In this document: one piece after another, positions 34,279 to 43,435 of the stretch | Layout of the letters: each line of letters begins with the position of its first letter | Position numbering within the stretch: the stretch's first letter is position 1 | Source: Treponema sp. | GTDB taxonomy: Bacteria; Spirochaetota; Spirochaetia; Treponematales; Treponemataceae | Assembly (NCBI GenBank): GCA_016294035.1 | Contig: JAEDCT010000013.1 | Span: 1 to 64,000, forward strand | Length of the DNA: 64,000 bases | Reading direction: 5' to 3' | Made by a program: the position numbers and the translations under genes | The notes under the pieces: model-generated | The model's database searches: none | What the model saw: the letters and a program-made list of their open reading frames with translations, nothing else | What the model was told of the DNA's origin: nothing

Positions 34279-34524
34279 ATGAGTACAAGAAAAGAAGCAC
34301 GCGTAGTAAAATTTGAAGTAAAGAAGAATAACGAAAAGGTTGTGATTTGGGCAGAAGTTCCAAAACGCGCTTTCACAGAAGGAAAGGTTAAGGCTGGAAA
34401 CTATATCTGTTTTACAGATGATGAATACTGGAAGATTCTTTCAGCAAAGCGTCTCAGCATTTTTAACAAGCCAAGGGCAGATGAACGCATTTACGAAACA
34501 GCAAGTTTCAGAGATGGCGAGTAG
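34279..34524 (+). CDS. Small hypothetical protein, 81 aa
   Basis: MSTRKEARVVKFEVKKNNEK..., basic and strand-rich, ribosome site AGAAGGG upstream. No known domain. Own terminator directly downstream, so a monocistronic gene; strong signals suggest it is well expressed. Confidence 0.7.
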   Translation: MSTRKEARVVKFEVKKNNEKVVIWAEVPKRAFTEGKVKAGNYICFTDDEYWKILSAKRLSIFNKPRADERIYETASFRDGE

Positions 34525-34545
34525 TCTGAATATTTAATTGCATAA

Positions 34546-34574
34546 GGCTGTCCGGCAAGGGCAGCTTTTTTTTT
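34546..34574 (+). terminator. Rho-independent terminator
   Basis: GCTGTCC (34547-34553) pairs with GGGCAGC (34559-34565), five-base loop, nine T follow. Confidence 0.85.
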
Positions 34575-34655
34575 GCCATCTTATTTCTACTGTCCGGTAG
34601 TATTTTATTATATTCCCCTGTTGTTAATAGGATTTAGCATTGATATAATCGGGTT

Positions 34656-35849
34656 ATGGAAAAATCTATTTCATTTACAGCTTTAGACATGCCAAAGGCT
34701 GGGGATACTGTTCTTGTTGGTCTTTCAGGTGGCGTTGATTCAACTTTGACGGCATTGCTTCTCAAGGAAAAAGGATGCAGGGTTATTGGGGTTACCATGT
34801 CTTTGTGGGATGGATCTGTTGTAAAGATCAAGACTGACACCAATCGCACCAAAATCAAGGAAGCCTGCTATGGACCTGGAGAAGAAGAAAACATAGCTGA
34901 CTGCAAAAGATTCTGCAGTGAAAATGGAATTGAATATTACGTTGTAGATGTAAAAAATGAATATAAGCAAATGGTTCTTGAATATTTCAAGACTGAATAC
35001 AGGAACGGGCGCACTCCAAATCCCTGTATCATGTGCAACAAAAAAATCAAATTCGGTGCAATGCTGGAGGCGGTGGAAAAGCTGGGAATCAAGTACGATT
35101 ATTTCTGCACTGGACATTATGCCCGCATTGTTAGGCCTGATTCCGGGCTTTATGGAACTGAATCTCGTCCTGCCATGGTTTCTGGAGCAACTGACATAAC
35201 CAAGGATCAGACATATTTTGTTTACAGGGTTTCATCGAAGATTCTGGAGAAGGTAAGGTTTCCTCTTGCAGGCATAACAAAAAAAGAAGTTTTTGAGCTG
35301 GCAAAAAAGGCTAACCTGGATGCTGCCAACCGGGAAGAAAGCCAGGATTTTGTTGGTGAGGAATACAGGGAATCCCTTTTTTCTGATAAGGAAAGTGTTC
35401 CTGGAGATATAATTGACCTGGATGGTCATGTTCTTGGAAAACACCGCGGAATTGAATACTACACAATAGGACAGCGCCGTGGACTTGGAGTTGCATCTTC
35501 TCAGCCAATGTATGTTCATTCGATTGATGCGAAAAATAATCTTGTTGTTCTGGCAAAGAACGACGAACTAAATTCAAGGGCCTTGATTGCAGACGATTTT
35601 GTCTGGCCTGGTGATGTTGAGCCTGGTGAACCAATGGAAGCACTTGTTAAGATCAGACTTGCGTCAAAACCGGTTCCCTGCAGAATAACAAGATACGACA
35701 CTCAGGAGAATGAGGAATTTACCGGTACTCCATGGAAAATTGAATTCGCTCAGGAACAGCGGGCAGTTGCACCAGGTCAGAGCGCAGTCTTGTATTCATC
35801 AGACGGATTAATTCTTGGCGGTGGAATCATATCAAAAGTTTTGAAATAA
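34656..35849 (+). CDS. mnmA: tRNA 2-thiouridylase MnmA with altered cysteine pattern
   Basis: Adds sulfur to U34 of Lys, Glu and Gln tRNAs; 397 aa. PP-loop GLSGGVDST at 22-30. The usual PDxxCN loop reads TPNPCIMCN, so Asp is replaced by Cys124 and the pair is Cys124-x-x-Cys127. The region that normally has the second catalytic Cys (GICF) reads ESQDFVG, with no Cys, near residue 233. The insertion ACYGPGEEENIADCKRFC adds further cysteines. This pattern suggests an iron-sulfur-dependent variant. The C-terminal TrmU beta-barrel is complete. Confidence 0.92.
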   Translation: MEKSISFTALDMPKAGDTVLVGLSGGVDSTLTALLLKEKGCRVIGVTMSLWDGSVVKIKTDTNRTKIKEACYGPGEEENIADCKRFCSENGIEYYVVDVKNEYKQMVLEYFKTEYRNGRTPNPCIMCNKKIKFGAMLEAVEKLGIKYDYFCTGHYARIVRPDSGLYGTESRPAMVSGATDITKDQTYFVYRVSSKILEKVRFPLAGITKKEVFELAKKANLDAANREESQDFVGEEYRESLFSDKESVPGDIIDLDGHVLGKHRGIEYYTIGQRRGLGVASSQPMYVHSIDAKNNLVVLAKNDELNSRALIADDFVWPGDVEPGEPMEALVKIRLASKPVPCRITRYDTQENEEFTGTPWKIEFAQEQRAVAPGQSAVLYSSDGLILGGGIISKVLK

Positions 35850-35865
35850 TTAATTGAATATTGTC

Positions 35866-35917
35866 TTGACAAATTTATTTAGTTAATGTATTCTAACTAT
35901 AGTTACTTAATGCTAAC
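35866..35917 (+). promoter_or_regulatory. Promoter and iron-type operator of the FeoB-associated gene
   Basis: -35 TTGACA (35866-35871), 17-bp spacer, -10 TATTCT (35889-35894). A 29-bp site (35889-35917), TATTCTAAC-TATAGTTA-CTTAATGCTAAC, overlaps the -10. It agrees at 22 of 29 positions, without gaps, with the site at the same place in the feoA promoter. It contains the palindrome TAACTATAGTTA. Confidence 0.7.
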
Positions 35918-36050
35918 TACTAACCTCGATATAAGTTCCGTTCTTGAATTTAGTTCCAGTTCGGGCATTAAACCTTTGCCTGGCATGCTGTCTTTTGTGT
36001 GTGTTTGTCTTTCAGCATGTCAGGTGAATGTTTTTTTTTTGGAGGAATTT

Positions 36051-36200
36051 ATGGCCAATGAGATAGGTATTGCAGTTATTGTTCTTGCAGTTTTTATTTC
36101 CGTAATCACAATTGTCAGGTCAAAGCTCCGTGGTCAAAAATGCATTGGATGTCCAAATTCTTCATCTTGTTCCCATTGCAATGAAAAAAATACAAAGTAA
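36051..36200 (+). CDS. FeoB-associated Cys-rich membrane protein
   Basis: A 49-aa protein, start at 36051 behind GGAGG. One membrane helix (IGIAVIVLAVFISVITIV) then a basic linker and the tail CIGCPNSSSCSHC, the hallmark of FeoB-associated proteins. Probably helps ferrous iron import by FeoB, possibly as a metal ligand at the inner face. It is separated from feoAB by 15 kb but has a matching operator. Confidence 0.85.
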   Translation: MANEIGIAVIVLAVFISVITIVRSKLRGQKCIGCPNSSSCSHCNEKNTK

Positions 36201-36321
36201 ATAGACTTTTTTCTAGCCTGAAATTATTTGTTCAAATATTTGAAAATTGCAATTTTCAGAGGTAACAAATATAATTAAGCCGATTAATCTGCAGATTTGA
36301 CTGCAAGTCGGGGTAATTAAA

Positions 36322-37308
36322 TTGAAACTTGATTCAGAAATTTTCAGGGAAATCAGCATAAAGGATTTTGAAAATATTAAAATTGGAAACGCAACGGACT
36401 GTGTGAATGGAACTGGAGTTACTGTTTTGATTTGTGAAAAGGGTGCTCCATGCGGAGTTGATGTCCGCGGTGGTGGACCTGCTTCCAGGGAAACAACACT
36501 TTTGCTTCCTGCATCATATTCCCAGGTAATTCATGCTCTTGTTCTTGGTGGTGGAAGTGCCTACGGACTTGATGCAGCTGGCGGCGTAATGAAGTTTCTT
36601 GAAGAAAAGAAAATTGGATATGAAATTGCCGGCGGTTATGTTCCTCTTGTTGTTCAGTCAGATATTTTTGATTTGACTTGTGGAAACTTTCATGTTCGTC
36701 CTGATCAGGCCATGGGATACGCTGCCTGTGTTGGTGCCTATGAAAACAATTATCAGGATGGAAATTATGGATGCGGAACTGGTGCAACAGTTGGAAAATA
36801 CAAGGGCATGGAATTCTGCACTAAAAGCGGAATTGGAAGCTATGCCATTAAGTGTGGAGATTTGAAGATAGGTGCAGTAGTTTGCGTCAATGCAGTTGGA
36901 AATGTTTTTGATGAAAATGGTAAGTGCATTGCAGGAATGATCAATGATTCTGCCACTGCATTTCAGTCACCTGAAGAAATTCTTTTTGGTAAGCTGGACG
37001 GCAAAAAAGAAAATGAAATGGCTGGAAACACAACAATAGGTGCAGTTCTTACCAATGCAAAATTTGACAAGTCAAGACTATCCAAAATTGCTTCCATGTC
37101 GCAGAATGCTTATGCAAAATCTATCTGGCCTGTTCATACAAGTGGTGATGGTGACACAATCTATGCTCTCAGTCTTGGTGAAGTGGAAGCCAACATTGAT
37201 CTTGTGGGAATTCTTGCCCAGGAAGTAATGGAGCGTGCAATTCGAAATGCAATCTACAGTTCAAAGTCTGAATTTGGAATCAAGTGTGCAGGAGATTTGA
37301 ATTTCTGA
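36322..37308 (+). CDS. S58-family peptidase (DmpA-like, self-processing)
   Basis: A 328-aa N-terminal-nucleophile aminopeptidase. GGGSAYGLDAAGGVMKFLEE is the family glycine-rich motif. Cleavage is expected before the nucleophile in AGNTTIGAVLTNA (Asn-Thr), giving two chains; the nucleophile is Thr rather than the more common Ser. Acts on small peptides or amides. Single gene. Confidence 0.9.
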   Translation: MKLDSEIFREISIKDFENIKIGNATDCVNGTGVTVLICEKGAPCGVDVRGGGPASRETTLLLPASYSQVIHALVLGGGSAYGLDAAGGVMKFLEEKKIGYEIAGGYVPLVVQSDIFDLTCGNFHVRPDQAMGYAACVGAYENNYQDGNYGCGTGATVGKYKGMEFCTKSGIGSYAIKCGDLKIGAVVCVNAVGNVFDENGKCIAGMINDSATAFQSPEEILFGKLDGKKENEMAGNTTIGAVLTNAKFDKSRLSKIASMSQNAYAKSIWPVHTSGDGDTIYALSLGEVEANIDLVGILAQEVMERAIRNAIYSSKSEFGIKCAGDLNF

Positions 37309-37371
37309 TTTTAAATTCCATGCAGGATCTGTTAATTGACTTGTTAAAAATCATTTTATTGAAACAGAAAT

Positions 37372-38559
37372 TTAATTTGACCCTTTCCCTGTCACATTCC
37401 AGACTCTTTTGATCAGAAGATATGATGCGGCAAGAGAAATAAAAATGTAAACCGGAAGAAGTGAAATTGAAATGTGGTTTGCAATAAGTCCGAATAGGGC
37501 AGGCATGACGCTTGTTCCAAAGTATGCAAATGCAGTTTGTATTCCAATAATTGCCTGGGATTTGTCTGTGCCAAAAGTTTCTGGCGTTGAATGCATGATG
37601 GATGGATAGATTGGTGCACATCCAAGGCCGATTATAATTAGTCCCCATAGAGATATGGTTTTTCCAAAAGGAAGGCACATGCAAATTGTTCCCAAAAGCA
37701 TTAGGCTCATTCCGGATATTATGAGCTGCCTGTCAGAAAGTTTGAATGTAAGAAACCCGTTGACAGCTCTTCCAATCATTATTCCAGAATAGAATAAAGT
37801 TCCAAAGAAAACAGCAGTTTTTTCATCAATTCCCTTTGACAGTGCAAGATATGTTGCTGCCCACAGGCCTGTTGTTTGTTCGCAAGTACAGTAGAAGAAA
37901 AATGTCAGAAATGATGGTTTTGCTCCCGATGTGGAAAAAATTTCTTTTATCGTATGAGACTTTTTGTTCCTGGTTTCATTTTCTTCATTTTGATTATTTT
38001 TGGCTCTGTTGATTTTCCATACTGGAAGGCTTATTAAAATAAGTGCAGTCAAAGTAAATTGAATGAGTGAAACACAGGTGTATCCTCCGGTCCAGTTTTT
38101 TCCTTTTGAAATGCTTAGCCCCATGATGTAGGGTGCAAGTGAAGCTCCAACTCCCCACATACAGTGAAGCCAGCTCATGTGAAATCTTTTGTAATGAATG
38201 GCAACATAATTGTTTAGTGCTGCATCAATGCTTCCGGCTCCAAGTCCATAGGGAATTGCAAAAAAGCAAAGCATGCTGAATGAATTTGAAACTGAAAACA
38301 TGAACATTGAAACTGCTGTGAGAAAAACACTTGTAAGGGTTACAATTGGAGTTCCCAGTTTGCCTGCAATTTTGTCACTGAAAAAACTTGATATGACTGT
38401 TCCCAATGCAATGAGCATAGAAATAATTCCCATGTATGATACAGGGACATTCAGCTGTGAAAACATTACTGGCCATGCGGATCCCAGAAGGGAATCAGGC
38501 AATCCCAGGCTAATGAAAGACAGATAGATAATTGACAGTAAAAGAAAAGCCATGTGCAT
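37372..38559 (-). CDS. MFS transporter
   Basis: A 395-aa membrane protein with 12 predicted helices in two halves and a charged central loop (NNQNEENETRNKKSHTIKE). FHMSWLHCMWGVGASLAPYI is reminiscent of sugar-type MFS members. Substrate unknown. Starts MHMAFLLLSIIYLSF without an obvious ribosome site. Divergent from the histidine kinase gene. Confidence 0.88.
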   Translation of the reverse strand: MHMAFLLLSIIYLSFISLGLPDSLLGSAWPVMFSQLNVPVSYMGIISMLIALGTVISSFFSDKIAGKLGTPIVTLTSVFLTAVSMFMFSVSNSFSMLCFFAIPYGLGAGSIDAALNNYVAIHYKRFHMSWLHCMWGVGASLAPYIMGLSISKGKNWTGGYTCVSLIQFTLTALILISLPVWKINRAKNNQNEENETRNKKSHTIKEIFSTSGAKPSFLTFFFYCTCEQTTGLWAATYLALSKGIDEKTAVFFGTLFYSGIMIGRAVNGFLTFKLSDRQLIISGMSLMLLGTICMCLPFGKTISLWGLIIIGLGCAPIYPSIMHSTPETFGTDKSQAIIGIQTAFAYFGTSVMPALFGLIANHISISLLPVYIFISLAASYLLIKRVWNVTGKGSN

Positions 38560-38745
38560 ATTCTATATGCCGGTCAATCATATATCAAGACAATAATTTT
38601 TTTTAGTCGGAGCAATTAGTTCAAGAGTGATTTGTCTATGCAGGTTGCAGGTGCATATCCAACGTCTGTTCTTTTACATTATGTTATTTTATGGCAAAAT
38701 ATAAGAATAGTTTTTTTAGTTATTTCATATTATTTTGGAGAAAAA

Positions 38746-40074
38746 ATGTTTCAACTATGCAAGATGCAGATTGCCTGTCTGATAATGCTGATTTTTTCTG
38801 GACTCAATTATATACGTGAAGGAAAGGGACAGGTTTGCAACAGATATTTTGACTGGGTTTTTATCCTGGCTGAAATAACTGTTTTTTTTGACGGCTTTTC
38901 TGTTGTTACGGTAAATTATCTTGTTATTTCTCACAGATCAATAAATGTATTCATTCATTTTATGTTTCTTGCTTCACTTGATGCTTTTTTTTACATGGTT
39001 TTCATTTATTTTCTTTCCCTGACAGGTGTGTTTGGGAAAAGCCGGTTACATGTGGTAATCCGAATGGGATTTCTTCCCGTTGTGGTTTTATGTGTTGCTT
39101 TATGCATGCCATACATTCATTTTGTCCGGGGAACTTTCACTAACTATTCAATGGGATTGCCGGTTTATTTTTCTTATGCCTGTGTTGGAGCTCTTTGTGT
39201 TGCCACGTCAACGATTCTAGTCGTCAGGTACAAATTCATTAGGAAAAGCAGTCGTATAACATTGATTTGCTGCGTCATTACGTTTTGCCTCTTTTCTCTC
39301 TTGCAGTTTAATTTACCGGAATGTTTAACTTCCAGTTTAGGCGTTACGCTTCTTGTCTTTGCATGCTATATCATTCTTGAATTTCCTGCAAAGAAAGATC
39401 TTCGCGTGCTAAGGCATATTGCAAGTATTCAGAAATCCTATTATGACCGTCTTGATCAGATAGAAAAAATTCAGAGCATATATCGTCATGATACAAAACA
39501 TTATCTTGGTGTTCTGGCTCAATTGTGTTCTGAAAATAAAACTGAAGAAATGGAAGTGCTTTTGCGCCAGATGAATTCAGACCTGCAGAAGATTACCCCA
39601 AAAACTTTTTCAAGCAGCAGAATTATAAATGCTTTGTTTAACGAAAAGGAATCCACCGCGCAGAATGTGGGAGTTAAAATTGATTTCAATGTTGAGATAA
39701 ATGTTGATCTGTCATTTATTAAGGATACGGATATTATTTCAATGTTTGGAAATTTGATTGATAATGCAGTTCGAGCAGCAAAGGATAATCATGATGAAGA
39801 CCGCATTGTCTATGTTCAGCTTTTTGAAACTGATGGAAACTTTATTATGTTTACAGTTGAAAATAAGTTTTCCGGCGAAATAATCAGGTCCAATGAAAAG
39901 TATATTTCGACAAAAAAGAATGAAAGCGGCGTTCATGGTCTTGGTCTTGAAAGTTCTGAAAGGCTTGCTTCAAAATATGGCGGGTTCCTGGACCTGGATG
40001 TTGATGAAGAAAAAAAGATTTGGCTTTCCAGTCTCAGTATTCAAAAAAACTATGGGGATATGAAGAATGTATAA
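38746..40074 (+). CDS. AgrC-like sensor histidine kinase
   Basis: About 442 aa. The ATG at 38746 has GGAG six bases upstream; the longer frame from 38632 lacks one. Six or seven membrane helices fill residues 1-215, followed by a coiled coil, the phospho-acceptor motif YRHDTKHYLGVL and a GHKL ATPase (GNLIDNAVRAAKD, HGLGLESSERLASKYGG). Probably senses a peptide or other small ligand. Overlaps the response regulator gene by 8 nt. Confidence 0.9.
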   Translation: MFQLCKMQIACLIMLIFSGLNYIREGKGQVCNRYFDWVFILAEITVFFDGFSVVTVNYLVISHRSINVFIHFMFLASLDAFFYMVFIYFLSLTGVFGKSRLHVVIRMGFLPVVVLCVALCMPYIHFVRGTFTNYSMGLPVYFSYACVGALCVATSTILVVRYKFIRKSSRITLICCVITFCLFSLLQFNLPECLTSSLGVTLLVFACYIILEFPAKKDLRVLRHIASIQKSYYDRLDQIEKIQSIYRHDTKHYLGVLAQLCSENKTEEMEVLLRQMNSDLQKITPKTFSSSRIINALFNEKESTAQNVGVKIDFNVEINVDLSFIKDTDIISMFGNLIDNAVRAAKDNHDEDRIVYVQLFETDGNFIMFTVENKFSGEIIRSNEKYISTKKNESGVHGLGLESSERLASKYGGFLDLDVDEEKKIWLSSLSIQKNYGDMKNV

Positions 40075-40816
40075 GATTGCAATTGTAGATGACAATAAGT
40101 TTGATCTTTTCAGAATGAATAATTTTGTAACTGAGAATCCTGAATTTGATTCAACCCAAATGGAAATTTCCACATATCCGAGTGGTGTTGATTTTCTGGA
40201 AGAAAACAGGGAAAACGTTGACCTTCTTTTGATTGATATGCAGATGCAGACATTGGGTGGCTTTGAAACTGCCCGCGAAATGAGAAAGCTGAATAATACA
40301 GCCGTAATTTGTTTTTGTTCTGCTGTCATTACTCCTCAGACTGAGCATTTTGAAGTTCTTCCATACCGGTATATTCTAAAAACAAGTGAAGCATCAAAGA
40401 TTACACAAACTGTAACCGAAGTGCTTCTTGAAATGAAGAGACGAAAACAGCAGAAGACAATTGAACTTGTAAGTGATGGTGTTGCATTTCTTGTTCCAAC
40501 TCAGGATATCCTTTATCTTGAAAAGAAAAAGCATGGAACTCTTGTTACCTTGTCTCCAAAATCTCCTCTGTATAAAACAGATTGTAATCTTGTAAGTCGT
40601 CAGAAACTTTCTGAACTGGCAGAAGAACTTTATGACGAAGGTTTCGCAATTCCTCATTCAAGCTATCTCGTTAACTTGAGAAAAATTATTTCTGTGTCGG
40701 GAGACAGTCTTGTGATGGAAAATGAAAGTATTATCTCAATTTCAAGAGCCTGCAAGGAAAAGTTTCACCATGAGTTTTCCAAGTATTTCAACAAGAAATA
40801 CAGGCGTGGCCAGTAA
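40067..40816 (+). CDS. LytTR-type response regulator
   Basis: A 249-aa partner of the upstream kinase. Receiver domain 1-120 with IVDDN and the phospho-acceptor Asp in LLLIDMQM; the C-terminal LytTR DNA-binding domain (VAFLVPTQDILYLEKKKHGT, FAIPHSSYLVNLRKI). Such regulators bind two repeats about one helical turn apart. The TonB-dependent receptor gene follows 91 bases later and is the obvious candidate target, though I did not find a convincing pair of LytTR repeats. Confidence 0.93.
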   Translation: MYKIAIVDDNKFDLFRMNNFVTENPEFDSTQMEISTYPSGVDFLEENRENVDLLLIDMQMQTLGGFETAREMRKLNNTAVICFCSAVITPQTEHFEVLPYRYILKTSEASKITQTVTEVLLEMKRRKQQKTIELVSDGVAFLVPTQDILYLEKKKHGTLVTLSPKSPLYKTDCNLVSRQKLSELAEELYDEGFAIPHSSYLVNLRKIISVSGDSLVMENESIISISRACKEKFHHEFSKYFNKKYRRGQ

Positions 40817-40907
40817 GACTTCATATTTTTCCAAAATTGCCGTTTTAACTGCAAATTTTTCTAGAGACAAATTTTCATTGGTTGACATGTGATATATTTT
40901 TTTCATC

Positions 40908-43220
40908 ATGAAAAGATGCTTAAAAATATTCGGTATTTGTTTGGTTGCATTGTCAGCATCTCTTTACGCTCAGGAGTCAGAGGAAAATTTTGACGATGAG
41001 CTTTTGCTTGAAGGTGAGGGGTTGACAATCGTAAGGAATGCAGAACGCCAGGAATCAAAATCCGGTGTTTCTGTCGTTCTCTCAAGGGAACAGATGGATA
41101 CGACTGCTCGTGCCGGAATGGTTGAGGATGTCATGTCTTCGGTTTCAACCTTGCCAGGAATTACATTTGGCGGTCAGTGGAATAAGGAGCCTTCAGTTCG
41201 TGGAGGATATCCTCGTGAAATGACTTGTGTTCTGGACGGCAACTATTTGCTTTTTCCGTGGCATTGGGGAGGAGCATACTCTATTTTCAGTCCTGATTTT
41301 GTAGAGAGCACTAAGCTTTTGAATGGAGTGTTTTCTTCAAGATACGGAAAGGCAACTTCGGGTCTTCTCGAAATCCAGTCCATTGTGCCGGATGATCAGA
41401 TTCACTTCAGTCTTGATTTGAATTATATCTCAACTTCACTTTTCTTTTCTTCTCCAATTGGCAGCAAGGCGGGAATTTCTTTGGGTGCAAAGGCAACATA
41501 TCTTGAAACACTTATTGGAACATTCCGTGCTCTTTCTTCCAGTGATTTGACAGATTCAATTAAGACAGCTCCTTATATCAGGGATTTTTTTGCAAAGGGA
41601 TATTACAATCCGACAGACAAGATTTCCCTTTCATTGATTGGTTTCTTCGGAAGTGATGGAATCGGATACACGTCAGATGGAGAAGAGGATGAAGATTCTG
41701 GCCTTAAGTCTGATGCTGTTTTTGATTATGACTATTACCAGGGGCTTCTGGGATTTGATGCAAAATGGAATGCGACTGACAGAATTGATTTTCATTCGTC
41801 ATTGTCATATGCATTCATGATTGAGAATTTGAAAATGGACGACCGCCAATATGGCTATGTGAAATACAATCAGGATTTCATAGACAAATGGGGAAGTGAT
41901 CCAAGATTTGATTTGAGTTCTGGCGGATATAATCTTGATGTTGATCAGCATTTAAAGGAAAAGATTAATTCCCATATTGTGCAGGGGCGCATTGAAAGTG
42001 ACGTTGACTTGAATGAATCAAACAAAATTTCATTTGGTATTGAGGAAGTCGTTAATTTTTCTTCTTCAGAAGAATTCGTGGATTCCTGGTTTGAGCGCCA
42101 GTATGCGGGAACAAACGAATATTTTTACGGACCAATTGTCTTGAGTATTGATAATGACGGAAACAGAATTTTTAATTCAAGTTCATATGTTTCCTGGGTA
42201 CATGGCACGGATGATGATTTGATTTCAACAGAATTGGGTGTGAGACTTGATCATATCTATGTTGATGGTGATGGCATTAATGTCAATTCTCTTCCTGATG
42301 TTAATCCCCGGGCAAATGTATTCTATACTCCGTGGCGTAATACAGAAAAGTTTGAAAAAGTAACATTCAGTGCAGGTGCAGGATTTTTCTCGGCAGTTCC
42401 TATTCTTACAAATATGCTGTCAAAGGATGTCATTCTTGATGACGACTTGATTGATCAGGATCGTGCTGTTCTCGGTGTAATCGGTACTGAGCTTGTTTTA
42501 AAGAACGACTGGAAGCTGAGTATTGAAGCATATTACAAATACTACTTGAACAGGCTTTATATTGTTGAAGATGACCGTAATCCAATGGACAACAAGATTT
42601 ATGGAAAAACTGACGGCAAGGGATATGTTGCTGGTTTTGACTTGATGGCATCAAAGGATTTCGGAAAAAAATGGAACGGTTACGCATCTTATTCGTTTAT
42701 CTATTCAAAGTACAAGAATCCTTTTGAACCATTGTACACAAACCAGAGATCCATGAGTGATGATCCTCTCAATGAATGGTATTTCCCTTCTTTCCATAGA
42801 TTCAATACATTGAATGTGGTTTTCAATTATAAGCCGGTTCCAACATGGACAGTTTCCCTTTGCGGTACTTTTGCAACTGGAACTCCACGAACTGATGGTG
42901 AAAAGTTTTCTTATCCGGTAAAGCTTCCGGATGGTACGGTAATGCAGCGATATACAAGAAATTCATTCTATAGTGATACATTGCGAACTGAATTCAGTTG
43001 TCCGATTGATGTTCGTGTTGCACACAATGGTTCCTTCAAAAAACATCCTGAATGGAAATGGGAATGGTATGTTGGTGCTGAAGATATTTTCATGAACTTG
43101 TACTCGCCACAGGGTTCAAAGCAGTTTGATCAGAATACGGGAAAGGAAAAAGATAGTTCCGATGCAAATTTTGGGATTGGAATTCCTATGATTTCACTGG
43201 GGTTGAAGATAAGCTATTGA
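40908..43220 (+). CDS. TonB-dependent outer-membrane receptor
   Basis: A 770-aa receptor. Signal peptide 1-21 (ends SLYAQ), plug domain about 45-165 (MVEDVMSSVSTLPGITFGGQ, PSVRGGYPREMTCVLDGNYL, SSRYGKATSGLLEIQS), then a 22-strand-type beta-barrel. The family imports iron chelates, cobalamin, sugars or metals with energy from TonB. The C-terminal strand ends GIPMISLGLKISY. Followed by its own ExbB-ExbD-ExbD-TonB set. Ligand not deducible; the regulated two-component pair upstream suggests it is induced by a signal. Confidence 0.92.
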   Translation: MKRCLKIFGICLVALSASLYAQESEENFDDELLLEGEGLTIVRNAERQESKSGVSVVLSREQMDTTARAGMVEDVMSSVSTLPGITFGGQWNKEPSVRGGYPREMTCVLDGNYLLFPWHWGGAYSIFSPDFVESTKLLNGVFSSRYGKATSGLLEIQSIVPDDQIHFSLDLNYISTSLFFSSPIGSKAGISLGAKATYLETLIGTFRALSSSDLTDSIKTAPYIRDFFAKGYYNPTDKISLSLIGFFGSDGIGYTSDGEEDEDSGLKSDAVFDYDYYQGLLGFDAKWNATDRIDFHSSLSYAFMIENLKMDDRQYGYVKYNQDFIDKWGSDPRFDLSSGGYNLDVDQHLKEKINSHIVQGRIESDVDLNESNKISFGIEEVVNFSSSEEFVDSWFERQYAGTNEYFYGPIVLSIDNDGNRIFNSSSYVSWVHGTDDDLISTELGVRLDHIYVDGDGINVNSLPDVNPRANVFYTPWRNTEKFEKVTFSAGAGFFSAVPILTNMLSKDVILDDDLIDQDRAVLGVIGTELVLKNDWKLSIEAYYKYYLNRLYIVEDDRNPMDNKIYGKTDGKGYVAGFDLMASKDFGKKWNGYASYSFIYSKYKNPFEPLYTNQRSMSDDPLNEWYFPSFHRFNTLNVVFNYKPVPTWTVSLCGTFATGTPRTDGEKFSYPVKLPDGTVMQRYTRNSFYSDTLRTEFSCPIDVRVAHNGSFKKHPEWKWEWYVGAEDIFMNLYSPQGSKQFDQNTGKEKDSSDANFGIGIPMISLGLKISY

Positions 43221-43273
43221 TTTGTAAATCGGGTTAAGGATATCCCGAGTAACCATAATTTAATTTATAGAAT

Positions 43274-43317
43274 ATTTAAAAATCATTTAAAAAACATTTA
43301 AAAATCATTTAAAAATA
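43274..43317 (+). repeat. Four tandem 11-bp repeats upstream of exbB
   Basis: ATTTAAAAATC, ATTTAAAAAAC, ATTTAAAAATC and ATTTAAAAATA follow without gaps. The phased A-tracts would bend DNA; they could be an UP-type element or binding units for a regulator of the TonB genes. Confidence 0.7.
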
Positions 43318-43382
43318 TTTTGCAGACAATGCAATTCCTGATTGAACTGTTGTAGCTCTCAAGAAACTGCATGTGCTGCTGG

Positions 43383-43407
43383 TACCTGGACTTTGTTGTT
43401 CCAGGTA
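43383..43407 (+). other. Hairpin before exbB
   Basis: TACCTGGA (43383-43390) and TCCAGGTA (43400-43407) form a perfect 8-bp stem with a 9-nt loop, ending 28 bases before the exbB start. No T-run. May be a processing or regulatory hairpin in the leader between receptor and exbB. Confidence 0.5.
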
Positions 43408-43435
43408 ATCATGTTTTGATATGGGAGAAGATTAT

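Noticed and set aside
40817..40907. LytTR binding repeats before the TonB-dependent receptor
   Set aside because: Only one sequence loosely fits the consensus; a second repeat at proper spacing was not found.
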